In this document: positions 50,903-61,944 of the stretch, piece after piece
Position numbering within the stretch: the stretch's first letter is position 1
Layout: every line of letters begins with the position of its first letter
Source of the DNA: Amia ocellicauda
Lineage: Eukaryota; Chordata; Actinopteri; Amiiformes; Amiidae
NCBI RefSeq assembly: GCF_036373705.1
Contig: NC_089852.1
Location: forward strand, 28,880,707 to 28,944,706
Reading direction: 5' to 3'
Length of the DNA: 64,000 nucleotides
The notes under the pieces: model-generated
What the model was told of the DNA's origin: nothing
The model's database searches: none
The model's input: the letters and a program-made list of their open reading frames with translations, nothing else
Translations under genes and position numbers: made by a program

Positions 50903-51419
50903 TTATAATAATCTCTGCAGGCTTCTGACATTAAATGTATAATTTATACCCACAGAAAAGCATAAGGGTTACCTAAAAAAACAGCAGCATGTAAGCTATA
51001 GGCTACGTCCGGAGACCTGCTTTGTAATAAATTGCCTATGTGTGTAATGTTAACATTCGTCTTTACATTGTAAACACAGGCCTGGATTAAATCAAATTTT
51101 AACCGTATCAATTTGTCGGTTTAATTTGTTAGAAGTAATTTTCTACTACTTATACATTTAAACGCAAAAGAGGTTATGCAGATACTATAAAGCCCCAGTG
51201 CACCCAGCAGTCAGACAGTCAGCTGACATAGGCAGCAAGGTTGTGACTGTCAACACCAAGCGTGTCCTACTGACGCACACGTCACCCCACTTAAAGTCAT
51301 TAGATTCAATTTTCGCTCGTTACTGCTCGTCTTAATGATGCCCAACTGCAGCAAGGCCCAAGAGACCAGGGATTCCGCATACATTATTAATATTACAATA
51401 AAACAAACAACAACAAAAA

Positions 51420-51420
<1 letters not shown>

Positions 51421-51472
<52 letters not shown>

Positions 51473-51473
51473 G
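51421..51473 (+). repeat. (TTA)n microsatellite
   Basis: About 17 uninterrupted ATT units. Confidence 0.95.
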
Positions 51474-52009
51474 TGGTACACCACTGTACTGTTAGGACAG
51501 CAAGACCAAAGATCTGCTCTTGTACCAGAATGCCTCCTCACACCTGTAGCAGAAACCTCGTCACGTTGTGCGGAACTTAACCCAAGTGTATCAGTAGCGT
51601 GGCAGTGGACTGCAGCTCGCCAGTGTGTGGTTGGGAGGCCTCTTCTTTCTCTTTTTTTCCTTTCCCCTTTTTTGCCTCCTGCCTAGTTTTGTGAGTGATT
51701 TGAAACCCCCGGCAACTCCGTGTCCTTAGCCAGGAGACTCGTACACACTGGTGGGGTTCATTGTCGACTTAGCGAGCAGGGAGCATACCTCTCTGAAAGT
51801 AAATGTTGCTGAGGTTTATCCCGGCACAAACATGTTTAGGTGGTACGACGTTCGCCACGGTAGACTGGTCTTAAACGCTCAATTTGATTTATTTTATATG
51901 CCGATATACGCTGTATGTACACATGCACCGTCTCCCTACATTAAACATGACAAGACCCTCCCAGTGTCCCAGGGTATGTGGTTTGTGTCCCAGACTGGGC
52001 TTGGTGCTG

Positions 52010-52095
52010 AGTGCATGTGTGAGTGTGTTGCAGTTTGAGTGTGCCGGTATGTAAGTTACAGTTTGATTGTGCGGGTGTGTGTATTGCAGTTTGTT
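52010..52095 (+). repeat. Degenerate tandem repeat, about 28-bp unit
   Basis: Three imperfect copies of GTGTGTTGCAGTTTGAGTGT-like units. Confidence 0.6.
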
Positions 52096-54370
52096 CATAT
52101 GTTATCAATTTAGTTAGACAGTGGACAATAGTCACTCCAGACAACCTATATAATAACTAACATGCCCGAGGAATATAATGCCAACACGCACACGGTCTGT
52201 AGGCCAGAGCGCACCTCTCTTCGCAGAGCGTGTTAATTAATTTCTTGATTTTGCACCAATTGCCGGTGCGGTTTAAGGCCTGTTTAGACTGCCTGTGACG
52301 GTGGCTGCGGAGGGAGTCGGCGACTAATAAAATGAATACTTACTATACAGTACTAACGCCCATGGCTTGGCGGAACGCGTACACAATGCTATCAGTGTCT
52401 GATTGATGGAGGCAGCGGAGATGTCAACAGAGCCGAGACATGAAAGAGATGACTGAGGAGATTTCGTAATTCCTGCTGAAACCAGAGTTAGGAATATCAG
52501 CGCCATTGTTTAACAGAACACTAGAGCAGTTAAAGTGCGGGCTTCAGAACGCCAATCACAGGGTGCTAAGTTGCACCTCATAAGGTACTGTCCTTCATTC
52601 TAGTATTTAGCAATGTCGTTGTCTTGTGTATGAGATGAAAAGAAGAAGCGACCAAATGGATGCAATAAAGTGCTTTTTTAGTTTTACCCTGCGGTTAATA
52701 ACGGTCTCCCTTTGACACAAACACACACTGGAACTTTCCTGGGTCTCCATGGGCTCAGCAGGACGGGACGCCTGCCTGCCACTTAAATAATCTATTTCTA
52801 GCTCTCCCGGAGACGGAATCGGTATCGGAGCTTGCAGACTGTCTGGTGTGTATGTGTGTGGTGGTGGTGATGGTGGGCTTTTTCGTGGTCTCTGTCTTTC
52901 CAGCATGAAAGAAACTGTACTCCTGCAATGGTGGAGCTTCCACGTAACAGATGCTGTGTCTATACGGTGCACAGAGACCCCCTGGAAATCTCTCACGACG
53001 CAGTGGGGTGGAGGGGCTTGGTGGGGTGCAGCCTGCTGGTCAGTGCAGACACCCTGTACTGCCTGCCGCCAAGACACAGCTGTTTGTCGTCATCGATACA
53101 TCATTAGGAACCTGCTCCCTCAGCCCGTCCCGCAGCAGGGGGGTTCGACCACGACTAACACAACTACTCCTCACAACAACAACTGCACGAAACAATTTTT
53201 TTTTCTTTCCTGAATCAAAGCAACAACAAAACGTTTCTATTGTTTCTTTCATGCACCGCTGGCCTCTCACCGTTCAAACATATTCAAGCAGCCCAGTGAC
53301 TCCAGCCCTCAGATGGGATTCAACCCCCGGAAACCAGAGACACTCCGACCTGTGGAGAACCTCCGCTCTGGCTCAGCGTTTAACCCTTTCTTTCCCACCA
53401 CTGACAATTGGAAACATGATGATTTTGTGTGTGTGTGTGTGTGTGTGTGCTACAGAAACCTGCTGGCGTCTGCCCACAGGAACAGATTGGTCCTGTTAGT
53501 GAGTCCAAAATTGGCAAAGAAAGGGTTAAACGACACACATTAGACCCCGACCCCCACCATCCCCCCACCTCCCTCAACCACCCCTCCCCCTCCAGGATGC
53601 CAGTAAGATGCACATTCTCAATGCCTCGTTTGACACAATGTAGTCGCCGGTGGAGGTGAACGATCCTCGTGTTTCTTATGCCAATGAAGGGCCAAAGGTG
53701 CGAGACAGAGAGAGACGGGAAGGCCAGAGACGCCGACCCTCAGTCACAGCACGCACACGTAGCCGGGGCTGTGCGTCACTCACGTACAAGGCCCTGACAA
53801 AGAACAGCGCAAGTCTGGTGTACGCGGGGACGGCAGTGTGCTCACCATCTTGCTCGCTGTGTGTTTGCGTTTTCCCCTTGTTACTGCAATCTTGCAATCT
53901 GAGGTTGTTTATCTTGATGCGTATTTCATATCATGCACTCATTGTACTCATTTGTTTAACATTCATTCATTCAATACTAATAATAACAATATAATGCTGG
54001 AATTCAGATAGCTCTAGTCCTCAAACCTCACACCCCATTCTGCACACAGTCTGTCTAGTCAGCTACTTTTAAACCAATGCTTGCTCTACACTACAAAACG
54101 ACAAAAAGGGGATTTGTGCTATATTGTATTGTACCGAATTGAATTAAAGTAGGGGTCTGGGCCTGCTGGGAGAGAGCTGGTCGATAGCACTCTCCGTGGG
54201 CTGAACACGAAGTAAATGGCTTTTAGATAATCATGGCGATCGAAACTCCCTGGTCCCTAAAGCCAAAGAGGAAACTGCTCCCTGGTATTCCCGAGCCGTG
54301 CTCCTGTGCTTTCCCCCAAAAGGCCACGTCTCGGGGTTTCTGTTTAACCTTGCTTAAACCTGCAATCTCA

Positions 54371-54376
54371 CCCCCC

Positions 54377-54407
<31 letters not shown>

Positions 54408-54408
54408 C
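54371..54408 (+). repeat. Compound (C)n(AC)n microsatellite
   Basis: Twenty-three C residues followed by about seven AC units. Confidence 0.95.
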
Positions 54409-55450
54409 ACCCTCTTTCTCTCTCTTACTTTATACACACATCTCATCTGCTGCACGGAAACACCTCCGCCAGAAAAAGGATAAAACATCGACTACGAATT
54501 TAAAACGATCAGAGACCCCACTTATTATTAACCAATAGCTTAATAAATAAATAAATACATACATACATCGGCTCGCGTGTAAAACATCCACTGCGAAGCC
54601 ACATGTTAAAGAATAAGGACTGAACTTTGAACTAATGCACTGCCATAAATATAGGCTATGGAACTGTAATATTCACAGGGCTGTATACACTTAGATACGT
54701 GGTTTACATTTTAATGCCGCTGATTTGTGGAGAGACCTCCGTAACGACAAGTCATGAAACCCATTACAAAAAAAAAAAATCTAACAACAACAGCAAAAAA
54801 ACAAGTAACAGGGACTTGTAAATCAACAAAACAGCAGCATCATATGTACCTTGGACATTAAGAAAAGCTGATTTTGGCACCGAATAGTGAGCTGTTTGAA
54901 TCGGCATGGTGTTGATTTATTAATATTAGCATTGCCATTTTCCCCCAATACTACAGTGGTAAACCGCGATCATAAATACAGATATGTAAAGCAAAAATTA
55001 TTATAAGCGTCTTGTTCCATTAAAGACGATTTGGGCAAACGTGGCCGGATTTAAATTCGAAAGACAGGCAAGTCAGGTGTGTGTGCATATGAAGAATGTA
55101 TTCATGTTTTTGATATAATTGATATATTGAGTAATATATTGATTAACACAATGTAGTTCTGTCCCTCAACATTTCACACTGACTCCTCTCGATAAATGGT
55201 TCAGGCTGTTCAGCTACAAATTCAGTAGCTATTGTGGAAAAACAGTGGAACTGACCGACGCCTCGTCTTGGGCCGGACCAGACTGGACCGCTGATCAAAC
55301 CCAACCTGTGTAGTTTATTTTGGGCACCGTTTAGCGAATCTGCAGCATTTCAGCAATTTAAGACTTAGACATTTGCAAAAGTAGTCAGTCGAAGTTTTGA
55401 TTGAAAGAAAAACATTTTCTTAACAAAAACAAACCAACTAAACAGTACAC

Positions 55451-55491
55451 AAGAAGAAGAAGAAGAAGAAGAAGAAGAAGAAGAAGAAGAA
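55451..55491 (+). repeat. (GAA)n microsatellite
   Basis: About 13 uninterrupted AAG/GAA units. Such tracts can adopt triplex DNA. Confidence 0.95.
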
Positions 55492-55609
55492 TGGTAATTT
55501 GACCACATTAGACCCCGATATATTTTCCCTAAGTTTGCCTAATGAGTGTCCCATTGTCGCGTTTGTGTTTTACAGCTCCCTTTAACACTTCTGATGTCAC
55601 GGTAGTGTA

Positions 55610-55730
55610 TTTCCACGGTCAACAAAGTTTACACTCGGCCCGCCCATTCACACACACACATAACTCGTATAAAAATACATACACAGAGTAAGGGACAGAG
55701 AGGGGTGGGCGGGGGAGACTGTCTGGAGTG
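55610..55730 (+). promoter_or_regulatory. TATA-containing promoter-like segment
   Basis: CGGCCCGCCCATTCAC is followed about 25 bp later by CTCGTATAAAAATAC and then a GGGTGGGCGGGGGAG stretch. The layout is GC box then TATA on the plus strand. No gene is recognised downstream before the antisense epop-like gene. Confidence 0.2.
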
Positions 55731-56329
55731 GTTGAAATAAATACTAGCTTCCTGGACTTTGTTTTTCAATAATTTTTATATTATGTAATATTTATTGGCT
55801 TGGGACGTTTTTTCTTTCCTTATTTTTCTCTTTAAGTCATGCGCTCTTAAACGGAACGTGTTGAAATGAAAATAAATATTAATAACATACATACTTTTTG
55901 TTGATCTTTGTACGGTCTGTGTAGTTATTGTGTATCTCGTTGTGTGCTTTCCTTAATCACACCCAGTTATGTGTACATAACAAATTACGAGTTCAATAAA
56001 TTATATGTATGTTTCTATTTGTTTATATTATGTTGGGGGCGGGATTTCGTCTTGGACTATATCAGACTGAACTTCAGTGTGGAGCCGAGCTGCAATTGTG
56101 GGTGTTTTTTCACTAATTTACAGCAGAAAACAGCACATTTGTTTGTTTATTTATGTATTTGTACTGCATTTATTTTAGTTTTTCTTACAGATTAATTAAT
56201 TGGTAAATGTTTTTAAGCCCCCCTTCACTATCAAAAGCTTACAAATGCAGCAGCTTTTCGGGACAGTATTTGCAGACAGTTTCTGACCCGGCTATTTAGG
56301 CCTCGAAGCTTCTTCCCCGGGAATGTATG

Positions 56330-56440
56330 AAAACGACCTGGCTCGCACATGCCTTTAATAATCCGCCATTAATCAATCAAAACATTCTAGAGCCAAAATA
56401 AACAGCGCCTGATTAAAGCCGCCTGGGGACCCCAAGAAGA
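56330..56440. promoter_or_regulatory. Candidate conserved non-coding element B
   Basis: Complex, non-repetitive sequence with CCTTTAATAATCCGCC, ATTAATCAATCAAAACATTC and CCTGATTAAAGCCGCC. It is rich in homeodomain/PBX-like cores and lacks an open frame. It lies about 0.9 kb beyond the 3' end of the epop-like gene. Confidence 0.25.
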
Positions 56441-57128
56441 AAAAAAGAAAACTCACGGAAATTCGTAAGACGACAAACAAGCTCTGTACGCTGCCCATGT
56501 GTGCCGGCCGCTGTCCAAGGGTACACTAAACTTATTATTTCATTAATTTCGCTTTCCGTCCTGGTGGTAATTTCTTAAGTGTTGAACTCAACACAGTTTG
56601 TTGTGAAACAAGAACACGGTTTCCGTGTTAAAATCAGCAAGTAATTAAGTCTTTCACACCGTGCTCAACCGACCCTCCCCCCAACACACACGCGTGTCAA
56701 CACAACAGATCACTGTTTCTGACTCGTTGGGTTCTTCACTAAATTATGTCACTGTCTTTCAAAACTACATTGGGGTGACTTCGACACTGTTATTATAATA
56801 ATTATTAAATTACCGTTATTCCAAAAGGACAGTAAAACTGATTACTTTTATCACACCTACTATTAATAATAGTAACAATTGTGGCCACAGCAGACCTTTC
56901 TCTAAACTAAACCAAAATGTTACAAATTATAAGAAAATAAAACAAATAGATGACAAACTGAAAAATGACACAGTGCTCTCAGACAGCCATGAGACTCCAT
57001 AGCAGCGCTACATTGCAGTGTTAGGACCACCACACTGGGGTCATAACGCAATACCAGAGCCAGTAAACAGAATGAAACACTCCTCTGAGGCCGTGATGCA
57101 CACTTCCATGGAAACAGATTTTTTTTTG

Positions 57129-57134
57129 TTTATT
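57129..57134 (-). terminator. epop: Poly(A) signal candidate for the epop-like gene
   Basis: TTTATT on the plus strand (AATAAA on the minus strand) lies about 140 nt past the stop codon of the 868-aa gene. Further AT-rich sequence follows, so more distal sites are possible. Confidence 0.4.
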
Positions 57135-57274
57135 CAAAGTTATTCTCCTTCACCCTTAACAAAAAAAAAACACAGAATCAGAACACTGTCCCCATACAAC
57201 CCCACCCCACCCCCTATAATAATAATATAATAAAATAAAATAAAAAATAATAATAATAAATGCCTAGGCCAGTG

Positions 57275-59881
57275 TTAATCGTTCCCATCTAGGTTATATC
57301 CCCTGAATCTGTGGCTGGGGGGCACTGGGAGAATACTTCCCCCCAGTTGCCACATTCGACAAGGTGGATGCGCCAGCTTGTGAGGGAGGCATTTCTGTGA
57401 GCACAGTGAGTAGGCCGGACTCAAGTCTCCGTCCTTGCCCACCACCAGTGACGGGGGACAGGGGAAATTCTCCAGGAGGGAGAAAGACCTCTTAACGGGG
57501 GTCTGGGGCAAACTGGAGCCGCTGGCTTTGCGCTTGCAAGAGGGGGTCACAGCACCTCCGGCGGCGCTGCCCTTCCTGCCAATATTCCCGTTGCTGTCTC
57601 TGTTCGAAGTCTCTTTGGAACATCTCTGCAACCTCTCCGCGTCGCTGCCTCTGGGAGCCCGGGTCCCCTTCAAATTCCTTTCCAACCCATTGACTTTTAA
57701 AGCTTTGCTTGACAAGGCTGGGCGGCCTCTGGGTCTCGGAGAGGAGCAGCGTTTTAAAAGGCATCCGCCGCTGCCTCCAGAGTGCGCCAAGTGACTTTTG
57801 GCCGGTTTGGATTTGGAAGCCCTGGGTCCTGCGCTGTAGGCGGCAGCACTGGCAAATCCTCCGTTTTTGCTGTCGAAGTTGAATCCTTTTGCATAGCACC
57901 ACAACTTCGACGTCCTGATAAGCCTCTCGAACTTTTCTGTGCGCGGCTCCCTTGTGTCCCCCTGGGGACCGCTGTCGATGTTAATGCGCTCTGGCTCCGT
58001 GCAGCCCAGGCCTGGGGCCACAGCAGGGGCTTCACAGCTGCGCAAAGGTGATCCTGCAAGGGCAGATTCCTGGGAGAGGTCCTCAGGCTGGCTCTGTGCT
58101 TGGTTGCTGAGGCCTAACGAGTGCCCATTGTCTGGGGCACCTTTGTGCAAATAGTTTCCATTTTTGAGAAGTGGAGGAGCTGCCTCAAAGCCTCCCTCGG
58201 GATGCAAAGAAGGGCTCTTTTGTTGTAGAAATTGCCTGCTCCCATCAGGGCAGATTGCGGAGGCCCCCTGTCTGGCACTGTGTCCTCTCAACGCCGCTGC
58301 ACGCTCTGCTTCCCTCTCAGACCCCTCTCCAGAGACAGGCCCTGCGCTGGACGGCTCGTTTTTCACAGTGGCGACCCCCAAGCAGCCGAAACTGGGGCTC
58401 CTGACCGGTGACCCCGAGTTGTAGCTGGCCCACACCGGGTCCAGCTCCTGTGGGAAGAGGAGTTTCGTGTCAGGGCTGAACGGCTCTGTTTTTATTTTTA
58501 TTTCCAGAAAAGGGGCAGGGGCGGGGGGGCTGCTTTTGTACACATCAGAAGCTGTCGACAGGGCTGGAATGTCTTCCGGCGCACTGCCCCTGGCGCCGTG
58601 AGAAGGGAAGCGTGAGGTGGGAGTCGGCAGGGCGGCCTGGCGGTAGCGAGTGCTCTGCACTGAGTCCCCGCTGCACGCCGAGCTAGAGTCGGTCTCGGAG
58701 GAGCTGCCTTCCTCACTGCTGGAGGACTGCGCTGACCTGCCGTCGAGGTTGTCATCTTCGTCCGAAGACTCGCTGGAGGTAGACTGGTAACTGGATCCGA
58801 AGTCGGAGTCCTTCTCAAAGTCCACACTGGATCCAGAGTCGCTGGAGTAACCCGTGGAGGTGCCCTGAGCGCAGCGTCCTCTCTTCCTACTCCCCGCTGC
58901 CCCGGGCTTGCCCTTTCTCTGGGCGAAGTTCAAGTTTCTGTTGTTCACTGGCTGAGGAGGAGAGTTGTGCTTTTTCACATACCCGTTGGAGAAGCCGCAG
59001 CTCACAGCACCGCTGTAAGACGACTTCTTGCTCTTCAGATACAGGGGGAGGCTGGTCTGGTTACATTCATTGACTGCAATGGCGGAATGAAGACTCTTCG
59101 TGTGGAAGCTGTTCACGATGCCCGCCGGGAGAAGCCCCGTTACCCCGGTCAGACTGTAGCAGTTCGCAGCTTTTGCAACTTTTTCATAGTTTCTAGACTG
59201 AGGACTAACCACCCCCGGTAGCAGGCTGTTCCGGCAGCTCTTCGTTTTGGAGGAATGTTGAGCCGGTTTGGAGCTGTGTCTCCTCTCCAGCAGCTGCGCC
59301 TGTTGTGCGACCCGATTGATAGTCAGCCCGGCAGCAGCAGTAACAGCAGCAGCGGCGGCGGCGGCGGCGCCGGTGGCAGAAGCTGCAGACTCTTTGGTAA
59401 GTGCACGAGAAGTAGAAATTGTGTTTTTGCAAACGTTGCTGCAGATCACGTCTGGGGACAGAGCTAACGCCGGCTCGGATTTCCTGCACTTTCTCCTCTT
59501 CCTCCTTTTCTTTGGGCTCAGGGCTTGGCAGGCGAGGCACAGCGCGTCCAGGTCCTCTTTGGCGATGAGGGAGCACTTGACGGCTCGCCCCGGCACCGAC
59601 TGCATGGCTTTCAGGGTCCGCAGCTCCTTGATGTCGCAGCGCCGGCTTCGTATGTTTAAAACTTCCATCCTCTTCATGATCGTGGTCCTGGGGATGTCGC
59701 GGAACAAGGCGCTGAAAACCTGCGCCAGGGCGAACATCTTCCTGCCCTCCACACGCAGGTACCCCATGCTGACCCCCTCGATCTCCTGATGCCCAGTCTG
59801 GCACGCGCCGTCCCGCAGCTCGCAGTCGTATTCCATTCTGCGTGGTTCTGTGTCAACCATTGGACGCGTCCAAAACACCAT
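57275..59881 (-). CDS. epop: SKIDA1/EPOP-family PRC2.1 accessory protein, single exon, 868 aa
   Basis: Family members dock on SUZ12 in PRC2.1; EPOP also recruits Elongin BC. The frame is open across one exon, as in human SKIDA1 and EPOP. Residues 33-122 form a SKI/DACH-like domain (MGYLRVEGRKMFALAQVF, IPRTTIMKRMEVL, CDIKELRTLKAM, LIAKEDLDALCLAC), close to SKIDA1. A basic KKRRKRRKCRK follows, then an Ala tract (172-184) and a Ser/Asp/Glu-rich region (344-410). Two SUMO-type sites are IKTE (463-466) and VKNE (506-509). A CtBP-type PEDLS is at 599-603 and an AT-hook-like RPRGRP at 716-721. The C-terminal block (TPVKRSF, NFPCPPSLVVGKDGDL, MWQLGGSILPVPPSHRFR, about 794-860) is the family's SUZ12-binding type end. 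Location next to mllt6 favours epop; SKIDA1-like is the alternative name. Met9 or Met16 could also be the start. Confidence 0.9.
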   Translation of the reverse strand: MVFWTRPMVDTEPRRMEYDCELRDGACQTGHQEIEGVSMGYLRVEGRKMFALAQVFSALFRDIPRTTIMKRMEVLNIRSRRCDIKELRTLKAMQSVPGRAVKCSLIAKEDLDALCLACQALSPKKRRKRRKCRKSEPALALSPDVICSNVCKNTISTSRALTKESAASATGAAAAAAAAVTAAAGLTINRVAQQAQLLERRHSSKPAQHSSKTKSCRNSLLPGVVSPQSRNYEKVAKAANCYSLTGVTGLLPAGIVNSFHTKSLHSAIAVNECNQTSLPLYLKSKKSSYSGAVSCGFSNGYVKKHNSPPQPVNNRNLNFAQRKGKPGAAGSRKRGRCAQGTSTGYSSDSGSSVDFEKDSDFGSSYQSTSSESSDEDDNLDGRSAQSSSSEEGSSSETDSSSACSGDSVQSTRYRQAALPTPTSRFPSHGARGSAPEDIPALSTASDVYKSSPPAPAPFLEIKIKTEPFSPDTKLLFPQELDPVWASYNSGSPVRSPSFGCLGVATVKNEPSSAGPVSGEGSEREAERAAALRGHSARQGASAICPDGSRQFLQQKSPSLHPEGGFEAAPPLLKNGNYLHKGAPDNGHSLGLSNQAQSQPEDLSQESALAGSPLRSCEAPAVAPGLGCTEPERINIDSGPQGDTREPRTEKFERLIRTSKLWCYAKGFNFDSKNGGFASAAAYSAGPRASKSKPAKSHLAHSGGSGGCLLKRCSSPRPRGRPALSSKALKVNGLERNLKGTRAPRGSDAERLQRCSKETSNRDSNGNIGRKGSAAGGAVTPSCKRKASGSSLPQTPVKRSFSLLENFPCPPSLVVGKDGDLSPAYSLCSQKCLPHKLAHPPCRMWQLGGSILPVPPSHRFRGYNLDGND

Positions 59882-60545
59882 TCACAGCACCAAAGGGAAT
59901 ATCCATTATTTGTCTTCAAATTAAATCAAACAAGATTAAAATGTAAATGAACAATGCAAAATGTAAAAAACGCAACAAAGAAAAAACAAAACAATAAAAC
60001 CCTGCTACATGTCCAGAAATATCCACAAGGGCGAAAGAGAAACGCAGATGTCTCCACCAAAAATCACCAAAAATACAATTTTGTACAGCCAAAACAGTCA
60101 TCTCGACGTTCCTTAACCCCCCACATAAAAAAGAGAAAAAAAATGCAATGGCAGTAATAAAATAATAAATTATTTAAAAGAAAACAAAAAAAATAAGTAT
60201 TTGCAAAGAGCTAGAAAAAAAGATAAAAATAATAACAATACAACTTCACATCTTCTCATCCGCCGTCCATGATTCAGAGCGGTGTCGTGAGACAATGGCG
60301 GAAAGAGCAGCTTGCCAAAGCGGCCAGTGAAGCAGCATCCCTGCGCGCTTCACACAGCGGAGCCACCGCAACCTTTCGGCCTTTCCTTTCTTCCAGGGAA
60401 CTCCTCGGTTCTGTATATTATAGGAGACTCCCGGCAGATCGTTTCCCAGCACGCCGTTCGATTGGATCTCGGCGCCTGTGATGTCACAAAAAAACCAACA
60501 TTCCACCCCTCCCTTTAAATCCCTCATAAAACCCCTTTAAACTCG
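59882..60545 (-). promoter_or_regulatory. epop: Probable 5' UTR and promoter of the epop-like gene
   Basis: Read on the minus strand, 60,540-60,460 contains a TTTTATGAGG TATA-like word, a TGACATCA near-CRE and GATCCAATCG (CCAAT box). The following sequence to 59,882 would be 5' UTR. It is A/T-rich with several upstream ATGs near 60,250-60,530, including a 93-codon open frame without family similarity. The order of elements is TATA before CCAAT, which is unusual, so the assignment is tentative. Confidence 0.35.
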
Positions 60546-60939
60546 GGCCGAGGCACCACGCTACAGCCATCACAGAGCCTCGACAGCCCTATTACACATA
60601 CGTACATGTGTATGGAATTATAGATAGATAGATAGATAGATCTGAACATATTCATAATGCAACATAAAGGTACGTTAATACATTAATGCTTAAGCAATAA
60701 TACCGTTCTATATATCATTATCTATACACACACACACACACACACACATTATACACTCTAGGCTACACTCACAGTTGTGTAAATGTAAATGTAGGATTGT
60801 ATGAAAATGCAATATAAATATACACACAGATATACATTCGTGAATATATAGCCTATAGCTTTTGTACACGTTCGTAGGACAGGAACTCGACCCTGCTCTG
60901 TAGTAAGACGTGGGTTTAAATCCCTTTTAAGGGTTCAAT

Positions 60940-61240
60940 AGCACAACACTTATTCCAGCGCGAAGCCTCTACAGGGATATCATTATTTAATTAGAGAGCG
61001 AGTCCACATCCTAAAACAGCTGATTTTCTGCACCGTCTGAACCTCTATTTTAATTGGAAATAGATTCCATATGTTTGGCCGTCGTAGTTAAAGCTTTATA
61101 TAAAGCAGTTCAATAGACATTAAAAATGCCAGTTGGTCGCAGACCTACAGAGTTAAACTTCCTATTTATTTAAGTCAATTGAAACACGCCGTGCAGCCTG
61201 TTTAATAGGTGGCAATCATCCGGTTTTATAGCAGCTAATT
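60940..61240. promoter_or_regulatory. Candidate conserved non-coding element C
   Basis: About 300 bp of complex sequence free of simple repeats. It carries TATCATTATTTAATTAGAG, ATTTTAATTGGAAATAG, TTTATATAAAGCAGTTC, AAGTCAATTGAAACACG and GCAGCTAATTTGAGG. The density of TAATTA/CAATTA-type cores and the lack of an open frame suggest a developmental enhancer near the epop-like gene. This is unproven. Confidence 0.3.
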
Positions 61241-61819
61241 TGAGGTAGAGAGGATCTGAGAGAGAAATGTGTCTCGAGGTGTTGCTGTTTTAAGCCCCCA
61301 CCCCTGGATTTTCAGTGTCCCGCTTGCGGCTCCACTAAAGATTTGTGTAGATTTCTTGAAAAATAAAATGGGAAATGCAAACCCCGAGTCACACAGATTT
61401 TTCAGACAAAGAGGAAAGGAAAGAAGAAACTCGATATCTCCAAATAGAGCAACATCAAAAACACATTTCTCTATACACATTCACGATATCATGGCGTCTA
61501 TTTCTCTAAAAACAAACAGATAGACACACATGCACATACAGTGTGTAACTGTGTGTGTTGTTGTATATTCTCTGAGGCGCGGGATCCCAGTTCGCCCCTT
61601 AACAAAGCGATTCCTAACGCCGCTTTCTTTATCCCCCCCAACCCCCCCCCCAACCCCCCAGCAGAGCCAGTATGACCGAGCAGAGAGATCAGTGGAGCCC
61701 GGCTCCGGTCTCAGCCTGTGGCGTTTCCTGAGAGAACCCCCCCGCACCCCCTGCGAATAGCACCAAGCTGGAGTTTGGGCCGCCAGGATTTGGTTCTGTA
61801 TTTCTGGCTGCAAATCTTT

Positions 61820-61884
61820 ATTCCTTTACCTTAAACATCTTCTCGTTAATAAAGCCTATAAACGAGAAGATGATTAAGGTAAAG

Positions 61885-61888
<4 letters not shown>
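61820..61888. repeat. 28-bp inverted repeat, 13-nt loop
   Basis: Left arm 61,820-61,847 (begins ATTCCTTTACCTTAA) and right arm 61,861-61,888 are complementary at 27 of 28 positions. A (TA)n tract starts directly after the right arm. Confidence 0.92.
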
Positions 61889-61936
<48 letters not shown>

Positions 61937-61944
61937 ATAGATAG

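Noticed and set aside
57435..59789. Several plus-strand open frames inside the epop-like gene
   Set aside because: They are antisense shadows of a single 868-codon minus-strand frame with clear SKIDA1/EPOP similarity.
60246..60527. 93-codon minus-strand upstream open frame before the epop-like gene
   Set aside because: No similarity to the family and it crosses the putative promoter boxes; treated as 5' UTR/promoter sequence.
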